From an uncultured Alphaproteobacteria bacterium (lineage in GTDB: Bacteria; Pseudomonadota; Alphaproteobacteria; Rs-D84), in assembly GCA_944389135.1 (NCBI GenBank), contig CALXLG010000001.1, positions 1-64,000 of the forward strand: a stretch of DNA of 64,000 nt, read 5' to 3'. Shown here one piece after another: positions 57,709 to 64,000 of this stretch. The translations under genes were made by a program, and so were the position numbers. The notes beneath the pieces are model-generated. The model was not told the origin of the DNA. It saw only the letters and a program-made list of their open reading frames with translations, and did no database searches. Every line of letters begins with the position of its first letter. Position 1 is the stretch's first letter.

Positions 57709-57784
57709 GTGTTATATTATAATTTAATTGCCTTAGGGGGGCAATAGTTTTTATAATAGGGAAAAAGGGATATAGGAAAGAGTC

Positions 57785-58111
57785 ATGGCGATAACTGTTC
57801 AAAATTTTGTTAAACTGGCAAACTTTTATAACCAAATGACAATGATGATGTCTGCTATATGTGTGCAAAAAGGTGGTATCGCAATGGAAAATTATGTAGG
57901 GCGCTTCTTTGCAGCAGATACTTTAGAGTTTGTTGCAGAATATGGTCGTAGATTGTTTAATGCTGAAAAAGGTAAGTTGCCTGCAGATGTGATTGCTGTT
58001 ATAAAAAAGTTTGATGAACAATATAAAAAAGTGCAAAATTTAACTACGCCAACACAAAAACCAATATATGAAATGACTTTGGAAGAATTTGAAAGAGTTA
58101 TGAATATATAA
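57785..58111 (+). CDS. Small protein at the head of the secretin-Lol operon, unknown
   Basis: 108 residues, helical, no signal peptide. Starts MAITVQNFVKLANFYNQM and contains the run GRRLFNAEKGKLPADVIAVI. AGGAAAGAG precedes the ATG. It ends 23 bases before the secretin-like lipoprotein gene, so the two are probably co-transcribed. I do not recognise it. Confidence 0.6.
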   Translation: MAITVQNFVKLANFYNQMTMMMSAICVQKGGIAMENYVGRFFAADTLEFVAEYGRRLFNAEKGKLPADVIAVIKKFDEQYKKVQNLTTPTQKPIYEMTLEEFERVMNI

Positions 58112-58134
58112 ATCGGAAAGATTAAGGGGCTGAA

Positions 58135-59478
58135 ATGAAAAAATTAAAGGCAGTTTGTAAAATGTTTATCGCGCTGGTTGCTGTGGTGATTTGCTTTGGG
58201 TGTGCGCAAAATCAATCTCAAGAACCACAATACGATACGATAAACGTTGTTGAAAATTTCGTTATAGATGAAAATTCTGTTCCAATCTTTCCGAAAAAAG
58301 CAGCGTTGACTACTGATACGGCCCGTCGGTTTTCAATTGATTTGCCAAAGCGGTGCAAGGTAGATTGGGACAATCAAAGCGTTGTATCTGTTGTACCAGA
58401 AGAGAAAATTGAAATTGTTCGCCTTGGGGTTGGTGATAGCTTGCCTGACTTAAAAGTATCTGATTATGAATTCAAAGAACTTACTGTAAAGCAGGCGTTA
58501 GATAAATTGCTGGAAGGTACGGATATTTCAGTAGTAGAAGACGAAGATATGATTGAAAAAATATCAGGTTCTATATCTTCGGGTACTCTTGTTGATTCTG
58601 TTGAATTAATGTCAAAAATGGGGCGCGTTTATTATTCTTATGATGCCGAGGTTGGCGAAATACATTTGAACCATCGTGCAAAGTGGATGATAAAAATGCC
58701 AAAAGACGAAAGCATAATAATGGCGTTGTTGGATGCTATGCATGGTGCAGATATGAGAAACTTACTGGTTGATTGGCAGGATAAAACAGTCGTTTTTGAA
58801 GGCAATTATCAGACAGAACGTGAAGTCGCAAAAATAATATCTGATATCTCCTCAAAAAAGTATATGTTGGCATGGGATATTGATGTGTATCGTGTATATC
58901 CACGTACAGACAATCCTATTATATGGATGAATCTTTTGCCTGCTTTTGGGGAAAATAATGTAAAGATGTCAATTCCTGGGGTTGTGGGGCGTGCTTTGGT
59001 GGTAAGTCCGGAAATAAATACAAAAACTTTGCAAGAATTTTTAGCGCAACAAGCAAATGTTGTTTTAATTTCTCAGGGTACATTCGTTATACCAAACGGT
59101 TGGCAATCAAGATTTGATATCGGTCAATGCAGTAAAGAAGATAGATTAGAGACAGATTTAATAATTGGTGCAACAGGTAAGTACGGTGATTATGGTGGAC
59201 GTCAAAAAATTGATGCAAAGATTGTTTTGCGTACAAGTCAAGGTGAGTTGTCTTCATTTAATATACCGTCAAATGTTGGCGATAATTACGTTATAATTGG
59301 TATACCAACACATTCTTTCGTTACAACACCAGAGACTTTAATTAGCCCATTTGCAGAATTGGTTGTCTTTATGTCGCCACGTATAATATCTATAATAGAT
59401 GCTGTTCAAATAGATACGGATATTACACCAACACAATTAGTTGGCGATGCGTTGCGTGACTTCTTAAGTGAAGAATAA
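58135..59478 (+). CDS. Secretin-like lipoprotein (PilN/BfpB-type), tentative
   Basis: 447 residues. Lipoprotein signal with lipobox CFGC (Cys about 23). Then a STN/N0-like domain (FKELTVKQALDKLLEG, about 112-127, followed by SGSISSGTLVDSVELM), an N1-like region, and a C-terminal region with KIVLRTSQGE and FAELVVFMSPRIIS that resembles the end of the secretin domain. This fits the outer-membrane secretin lipoprotein of type IVB pili, which would complement pilO-P-Q-R at 32732-37385, 20 kb away. It is shorter than R64 PilN (about 560) and could be another N0-bearing lipoprotein. Confidence 0.55.
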   Translation: MKKLKAVCKMFIALVAVVICFGCAQNQSQEPQYDTINVVENFVIDENSVPIFPKKAALTTDTARRFSIDLPKRCKVDWDNQSVVSVVPEEKIEIVRLGVGDSLPDLKVSDYEFKELTVKQALDKLLEGTDISVVEDEDMIEKISGSISSGTLVDSVELMSKMGRVYYSYDAEVGEIHLNHRAKWMIKMPKDESIIMALLDAMHGADMRNLLVDWQDKTVVFEGNYQTEREVAKIISDISSKKYMLAWDIDVYRVYPRTDNPIIWMNLLPAFGENNVKMSIPGVVGRALVVSPEINTKTLQEFLAQQANVVLISQGTFVIPNGWQSRFDIGQCSKEDRLETDLIIGATGKYGDYGGRQKIDAKIVLRTSQGELSSFNIPSNVGDNYVIIGIPTHSFVTTPETLISPFAELVVFMSPRIISIIDAVQIDTDITPTQLVGDALRDFLSEE

Positions 59479-59487
59479 GGATTATAG

Positions 59488-60741
59488 ATGTTTTCAAGGC
59501 TGGAAAGAAAAATTGCTTTTAGATATTTAGCTGCAAAAAAACGTGGCTTTGGTTCGGTTGTTTCGTGGGTATCGTTGATAGGTATTATGTTAGGCGTTGC
59601 AACGTTAATTGTTGTTATGTCTGTAATGGGTGGTTTTCATGATACTTTATTATCACGTATAGTTGGTATGAATGGGCATGTTGTTGTTTATCATCAAGAT
59701 GGGGCTATTGCTGATTATGATTTCTTGATTGATAAGATGAAGCAGAACAAAGTTGTAATGGCAAATGCAACCGGTATTGTACCTATTGCCGAAGGGCAGG
59801 TTATGGCAACTGCAAATGGTAATAATACTGGTGCAATGATACGTGGCATAAAGATGTCTGATTTAAAAGCAAAAACTGCAACAGGTACAAAAATTTATGG
59901 CAAGGCTTTAGATGATATAGCAGATGGGGAATTAGTTGCAGGGGCTTCTTTGACACGTGCGTTGCGTGTTGGTATGGGTGATAAAATTTCTTTGGTTTCT
60001 GCAAATGGTGCAACACCAACACCGTTTGGCTCGATGCCACGAATTATGGCGTATCCTGTAATGTCTTCTTTCTTTATGGGGATGTATGAATACGATTCTG
60101 GTTATATTTTTATGCCACTAGAAACAGCGCAGAAGTATTTGAATATTGGGAATGCAGTTACGCATATTGATTTGTTCTTAAAGAATCCAGAAGAAACAGA
60201 AGAAGTTCGTGATGCATTATCCAATTTATTACCGACAGGTTTTGTCGTTCGTGATTGGCGTGATTTAAATCGTGGTTTTGTGGGGGCCTTGCAGGTTGAA
60301 TCAAATGTTATGTTCTTAATTTTGATGTTAATAATAATAGTCGCTGCATTTAATATTGTATCAAGTTTAGTTATGTTGGTTAAAGATAAGTCAAAAGATA
60401 TTGCGGTACTGCGTACGTTCGGTGTTTCTCGTCATTCTATGATGAAGATATTTATTTTATCTGGTACTAGTATCGGCGTAATAGGTTCTTTATTTGGTAC
60501 TGTGTTGGGGGTATTGGTTGCTGTGTATATAGAACCAATACGCCAGTTTGTTCAGTGGGCAACAGGACGTGATTTGTTTCCTGCAGAACTTTATTATTTA
60601 TCAGAATTACCGTCTAAGCTTGTGCCTAGTACGGTTGTGGGTATTGCTGTTTTAGCAATAGCTTTGGCTTTCTTGGCGACTATATATCCAGCTTGGAAGG
60701 CGGCAAATACAGACCCTGTTGAAGTTTTAAGAAATGAATAA
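59488..60741 (+). CDS. lolC: Lipoprotein-releasing permease LolC/E
   Basis: 417 residues. MacB-like layout: N-terminal membrane helix (about 25-45) with ISWVSLIGIMLGVATLI, a periplasmic domain, then three helices (about 275-300, 325-350, 378-400), ending YPAWKAANTDPVEVLRNE. With LolD it moves lipoproteins from the inner membrane to LolA. Only one permease gene is present, so it may act as a homodimer (LolF-like). GGATTATAG upstream of the ATG at 59488. Confidence 0.9.
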   Translation: MFSRLERKIAFRYLAAKKRGFGSVVSWVSLIGIMLGVATLIVVMSVMGGFHDTLLSRIVGMNGHVVVYHQDGAIADYDFLIDKMKQNKVVMANATGIVPIAEGQVMATANGNNTGAMIRGIKMSDLKAKTATGTKIYGKALDDIADGELVAGASLTRALRVGMGDKISLVSANGATPTPFGSMPRIMAYPVMSSFFMGMYEYDSGYIFMPLETAQKYLNIGNAVTHIDLFLKNPEETEEVRDALSNLLPTGFVVRDWRDLNRGFVGALQVESNVMFLILMLIIIVAAFNIVSSLVMLVKDKSKDIAVLRTFGVSRHSMMKIFILSGTSIGVIGSLFGTVLGVLVAVYIEPIRQFVQWATGRDLFPAELYYLSELPSKLVPSTVVGIAVLAIALAFLATIYPAWKAANTDPVEVLRNE

Positions 60742-60753
60742 AGGAAACGCATA

Positions 60754-61464
60754 ATGGCAGGCATATTAAAATCTTTGTCAAAAGTATCAAAAGGCGACGT
60801 TGTTTTGTCAGTGCGTGATATTAAAAAGACTTTTATAGAAGGTGGACAGCCTCTTCATATATTACGTGGTGGCGGTTTTGATTTGCACAAAGGTGAAATA
60901 ATTGCGTTGGTTGGACCGTCTGGCAGTGGTAAGTCTACACTTCTGCAGTGCGTTGGTTTGTTAGATAAGCCAACAGCAGGCAGTATTTTAGTTGCAGGTA
61001 CGCCCGTACAGAAAATGGACGATGAAATGCGTACATTAATGCGCAGACGTAAAATAGGATTCGTTTATCAACGACATAATTTGTTGTCAGACTTTACGGC
61101 CGTGGAAAATGTTGTTTTGCCGATGTTGGCAAATGGGGTCAGGGAAGACGAGGCAAATGAAAAAGCTATGAAACTATTGCGGGCGGCAAACGTAGCACAT
61201 AGAGCTTCGCATTTACCTGGCGAGATGTCAGGGGGTGAACAACAGCGTACCGCGGTTGCGCGTGCTTTGGCAAATAATCCAGAAATTTTATTGGCAGACG
61301 AACCAACTGGCAGCTTGGACCCTGCACATGCAACAACAGTTTTTGATTTATTAATGGATTTAGTCAGAAAAAATAAAATGGCAATGCTGTTTGTGACCCA
61401 TGATATGAATTTAGCATCACGGGCTGATAAAAAGATTACCATTAAAGACGGTTTTGTGGAATAA
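60754..61464 (+). CDS. lolD: Lipoprotein-releasing ATPase LolD
   Basis: 236 residues. Walker A GPSGSGKSTL (about 44-53), the Q-loop YQRHNLL typical of MacB/LolD, signature SGGEQQRTAVARAL, Walker B LLADEPTGSLD and the His switch FVTHD. It starts 12 bases after lolC. Ends 20 bases before the next gene, so the Lol pair seems to be in the same transcript as the envelope proteins around it. Confidence 0.93.
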   Translation: MAGILKSLSKVSKGDVVLSVRDIKKTFIEGGQPLHILRGGGFDLHKGEIIALVGPSGSGKSTLLQCVGLLDKPTAGSILVAGTPVQKMDDEMRTLMRRRKIGFVYQRHNLLSDFTAVENVVLPMLANGVREDEANEKAMKLLRAANVAHRASHLPGEMSGGEQQRTAVARALANNPEILLADEPTGSLDPAHATTVFDLLMDLVRKNKMAMLFVTHDMNLASRADKKITIKDGFVE

Positions 61465-61484
61465 TATATAAAAGAGGGGGAGAT

Positions 61485-61919
61485 ATGGTAAAAAAAGCAG
61501 ATATTAAACGTTCTTTGAAATGGCACAAATTTTGGGCGTTGTTTGCTTTGGTTGGTTTGTTTTCCTGTGGTTTTGTTCTGGGTGTGTTTTATGCTGATAG
61601 TAAAGACATGAAGATAAAATCTGGTTCAGAAGAATGTGAATTATATGAAGCGGCAATAAAATCAAGAATTTTCCCAGCAGAAGAACCTAATTTCTTGGCG
61701 CATTATTATAATTATGTTTTATATGGTCGGCTTTCTCAAAATGGTTGCGAAGAAAATAGAGAAATGTATGAAAATTTAGCCACCGCAGAATTAGAACTGG
61801 TTAATCTTTTGAAGGGTTCTGCAGATATAAAAAATTATGAAATGCATCAAATTATAATGGAATACGAAGCGGCTAAGTTATTAGAAGATAAAAATGATTT
61901 TTTGAAAAATAGTTTATAA
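61485..61919 (+). CDS. Bitopic membrane protein, two-Cys family (copy 1)
   Basis: 144 residues. N-terminal membrane helix WHKFWALFALVGLFSCGF (about 15-35) and a periplasmic domain: ECELYEAAIKSRIFPAEE, about 25 residues, then GRLSQNGCEENREMYENLA. The pattern C, about 35-40 residues, GC-x-EN-x2-MY-x2-LA recurs in the next gene and in the last gene of the window. GGGGGAG precedes the ATG. Function unknown; the Cys pair may form a disulfide. Confidence 0.7.
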   Translation: MVKKADIKRSLKWHKFWALFALVGLFSCGFVLGVFYADSKDMKIKSGSEECELYEAAIKSRIFPAEEPNFLAHYYNYVLYGRLSQNGCEENREMYENLATAELELVNLLKGSADIKNYEMHQIIMEYEAAKLLEDKNDFLKNSL

Positions 61920-61936
61920 ATACTTTGGAGGGAAAT

Positions 61937-62650
61937 ATGAAAAAGACGGCAAAAAAACAAGTAAAAGAAACGAAATTAACGAAAGCGACAAACGTTTGTA
62001 CTTGTAGCAGGGGACATAAAATTTGGGCAGCGATTGCGTTGGCCGGTTTGTTTGCGTGCGGTTTGTTTGTTGGATTGTCTTATAATAGTGGTAATGAAAA
62101 TAAAAGGCTTGCATTGGGGGTGGAAGAGTGTGATGCAATTGCCCAAGAAATTATAAATATAACAAAAACAGGGGCAACTAGTGAAACGGTTGGAACGCTT
62201 AGAGAATTAAACGAAGCATATTCAAACGGTTGTGCAGGACGCTTGGTTATAATTGAAAAAGAAGCTGTTGAAACTAAAACAACAGAACATCCAGAAATAA
62301 TCGCAACATGCAGTCGTATAGAACAATTATTAAAAACAAGACTTTATCCAGAAACAGAATCTGAAGCATGGAAGCATTTAAGTAATGCTGATACTTATAG
62401 TACTTTGGCAGAAAAAGGGTGCTCGGAAAATGCAGATATGTATAAATCTTTGGCATTGCGTGAAATAGAAATAGCAACGGCTTTGCAACCTGCAGAATCA
62501 ATGGGTGAAAATAGTGTTGAAGTTGTTATAGATACCTATAAAAAACTTGATATGCAAAAAGAAGCGCAGGTATTTCTTGATAAAATAGAACAGTTAACAG
62601 ACCCTGCAATAGATTTTATCTTAAAAATGGAAAAGATAATAAATGAATAA
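61937..62650 (+). CDS. Bitopic membrane protein, two-Cys family (copy 2, tandem domains)
   Basis: 237 residues from ATG 61937, with GGAGGG upstream. The helix GHKIWAAIALAGLFACGL is nearly the same as in the previous gene. Two copies of the two-Cys domain follow: a diverged one (EECDAIAQEI to SNGCAGRL, about 54-100) and a good one (ATCSRIEQLLKTRLYPET to EKGCSENADMYKSLALRE, about 120-180). A short N-terminal cytoplasmic tail has TNVCTCSRG. It overlaps the next gene by 8 bases. Confidence 0.7.
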   Translation: MKKTAKKQVKETKLTKATNVCTCSRGHKIWAAIALAGLFACGLFVGLSYNSGNENKRLALGVEECDAIAQEIINITKTGATSETVGTLRELNEAYSNGCAGRLVIIEKEAVETKTTEHPEIIATCSRIEQLLKTRLYPETESEAWKHLSNADTYSTLAEKGCSENADMYKSLALREIEIATALQPAESMGENSVEVVIDTYKKLDMQKEAQVFLDKIEQLTDPAIDFILKMEKIINE

Positions 62651-63302
62651 AAATATAATAAAAATATTTACAGTTGTTTCTTTATTGTGTCTGCCTGCGT
62701 TGGCGGAAGACGCAACCACTGGAACGGTTAGTGAACGTATGGATTGTACGTCCATGCAAGAAAAAATTTCTGAATTGGCGGCGATAGAATCGCCAGATGA
62801 GGCAACAACAAATCAGCTGAATCAATTAAAAGAAAGATATAGACGTGATTGTTCTAAAAGTGCATCTGGGCGTACGACTTCTGGGCGTGTGTCTACTTTG
62901 GCAGCGGCTGCTGTTGCGCCAGCCCCTGTTAGCGTGAAGGAAGTAGAAAAAGATGCTGCTGGTGTTTTAGAAGACTATATTGCACAAAAAACCTCAAATT
63001 GTGAGACTCTTAAAAATGCAATAGATACCATGACGCTAACAGAAGACGAAAAAGCAAAACTACAAAGTCAATATGATGCAGATTGTGTAAATATTGTTGC
63101 AGAAGATAAGGTTGAGGAAATATCAGAAGAAGAAAAGGCTGCTAATTTAGCAGCGGGACTTTGTGCAGATGGCAGTAAACCAAATAGATTTGGTTGCTGT
63201 GAAGGTGAGACCTTTAAAGATTTAGGCAATTTACAATTTGCGTGCTGTCCAGACGATGGGGGCGAATGTTATACACCAATGAACTCAGGGACTTTGTTAT
63301 GA
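62643..63302 (+). CDS. Secreted protein with Cys-rich C-terminal domain
   Basis: 219 residues. Signal peptide (about 1-21), an N-terminal helical part with Cys at about 34 and 68, an Ala/Pro-rich linker (about 78-98), a helical part with C at about 118, and a C-terminal Cys-rich domain: CADGSKPNRFGCCEGE, then DLGNLQFACCPDDGGEC. This C-x-DGS-x5-GCC-x-GE-...-F-x-CCP-x-DG-x2-C pattern is shared with the next protein. It overlaps both neighbours (8 bases before, ATGA after). Confidence 0.7.
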   Translation: MNKNIIKIFTVVSLLCLPALAEDATTGTVSERMDCTSMQEKISELAAIESPDEATTNQLNQLKERYRRDCSKSASGRTTSGRVSTLAAAAVAPAPVSVKEVEKDAAGVLEDYIAQKTSNCETLKNAIDTMTLTEDEKAKLQSQYDADCVNIVAEDKVEEISEEEKAANLAAGLCADGSKPNRFGCCEGETFKDLGNLQFACCPDDGGECYTPMNSGTLL

Positions 63303-63541
63303 AGATAGATTTATATACGTGGCAAAAATATTTAATAGTTTTTATCTTGGGTATATTAGTTGGTTGGGGAATAACAGCTTATTCAAATATGCCAAAAACT
63401 AGCGGAAATGCGATGTGCCCTGACGGTAGCAAGGCGGATAAAAATGGTTGTTGTGCTGGCGAGATTTATACAGATATGGGGGATTTAGGTTTTAACTGTT
63501 GTCCAGAAGATGGCTCGGATTGTTTTCCACCAATCAGATAA
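63299..63541 (+). CDS. Small membrane-anchored Cys-rich protein
   Basis: 80 residues from ATG 63299, which overlaps the upstream stop as ATGA. Membrane helix (about 11-28) followed by CPDGSKADKNGCCAGE and DMGDLGFNCCPEDGSDC, the same Cys-rich domain as the C terminus of the previous protein, with all six Cys in register. A frame opening at 63242 would add 19 residues but lacks a proper start. Function unknown. Confidence 0.7.
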   Translation: MKIDLYTWQKYLIVFILGILVGWGITAYSNMPKTSGNAMCPDGSKADKNGCCAGEIYTDMGDLGFNCCPEDGSDCFPPIR

Positions 63542-63557
63542 AAATAAGGGGGGATAA

Positions 63558-64000
63558 ATGAAAAAAGAAAAACGTGAAGTAAATATAAAAAAAGAAACAC
63601 GCAAGCGCCATGGGTGGCTCTGGTTCTTTATAATTCTGTTGCTTGCGGGCGGGATTGTTTGGTTATTGCAAGAACGCGGTGTTATAGACTTTGGCAGCAT
63701 TAAACAATATTTTACAAAAGAAGAAGTTATTACAGAAAGTGTTGCAGAACAACAACCTGTTGAAACTGTATCTACAGAAACAGAGCAGGTTGAAATTCGC
63801 CCAGCATGCGCAATTGTAGAAGAGTTATTACTGCAGAATATTTGTAGCGAAACTGATAATAGAGTAGATTATCAATATGTTGCTGTGAATACATATGAAA
63901 TTTTGGCAAAGCGTGGATGTCCTGAAAATGCACAGCTTTTTTCAGATTTAGCAATGCGCAGGAAAACAATTGCTGACGGTTTGGCGGCTGCATATGGTTT
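63558..64000 (+). CDS. Bitopic membrane protein, two-Cys family (copy 3), partial
   Basis: ATG 63558 with AGGGGGGA upstream; the frame runs open to the end of the window (147 codons). A basic N terminus, a membrane helix LWFFIILLLAGGIVWLL (about 21-38), then RPACAIVEELLLQNIC, about 25 residues, and LAKRGCPENAQLFSDLAMR, the same two-Cys domain as in 61485 and 61937. The 3' end lies outside, so the full length is unknown. Confidence 0.7.
   Translation, partial: MKKEKREVNIKKETRKRHGWLWFFIILLLAGGIVWLLQERGVIDFGSIKQYFTKEEVITESVAEQQPVETVSTETEQVEIRPACAIVEELLLQNICSETDNRVDYQYVAVNTYEILAKRGCPENAQLFSDLAMRRKTIADGLAAAYG

Overview
The window reads as the chromosome of a low-GC, AT-rich Gram-negative bacterium, most likely an alphaproteobacterium of the Rickettsiales/Holosporales-like or gut RF32-like type. 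Reasons: lipid A genes (LpxC, LpxK, a DUF374 acyltransferase), Lol lipoprotein export, an elongator tRNA-Met of the alphaproteobacterial form (G1:U72), a eukaryote-like (type 2) IleRS, a bL36 protein of the cysteine-free type, and scattered VirB3/VirB4 genes. This assignment is an inference; there is no rRNA in the window.

Layout. 1-4.4 kb: tRNA-Thr(CGT), ileS behind an attenuator-like hairpin, a small Cys-rich membrane protein, nth. 4.4-8.4 kb (minus): rpmI-rplT-pheS-pheT. 8.4-16.5 kb: the elongasome set mreC-mreD-mrdA-mrdB, then topA-dnaG. 16.5-24.6 kb: ychF, an orphan mini SufD-like protein, a 44-residue bL36, virB3-virB4 and a secreted HExxH protein, an ABC-F ATPase, two small lipoproteins. 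24.6-29.3 kb: a probable small island next to the initiator tRNA, bounded by an 18-bp direct repeat of the tRNA 3' end and carrying a two-gene secreted module. 29.5-32.6 kb: lipid A genes. 32.7-37.4 kb: a PilO/PilP/PilQ/PilR set of an R64-like type IVB pilus. 38-42 kb: gyrB and two DNA glycosylases. 42-45.2 kb: a PagL-like barrel, tRNA-Met, a tandem ArsR regulator facing a three-gene thiol/membrane operon. 45.3-49.2 kb: an atypical tRNA-Thr(GGT), a second copy of the two-gene module, and aspS behind a textbook T-box. 49.3-54.8 kb: AsmA-like protein, uvrB, tsaE. 54.8-57.3 kb (minus): ftsQ followed by a single gene fusing FtsA to ribulose-phosphate 3-epimerase. 57.8-64 kb: a secretin-like lipoprotein, LolC/LolD, then a run of paralogous bitopic membrane proteins and two Cys-rich proteins, continuing out of the window.

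Most noteworthy: (1) the aspS T-box leader, with a perfect 14/14 T-box, a discriminator-pairing base that fits tRNA-Asp, a very short upstream stem and a chain of mutually exclusive helices ending at the Shine-Dalgarno; T-boxes are not expected in Alphaproteobacteria. (2) The FtsA-Rpe fusion. (3) A duplicated, ATGA-coupled module, both copies lying at the 3' flank of a tRNA gene: a conserved glycine-rich secreted protein plus a variable secreted partner. (4) The terminal envelope operon with four copies of a two-Cys domain and two copies of a Cys-rich domain. Coordinates of RNA helices were read by eye; no folding, alignment or database search was run.
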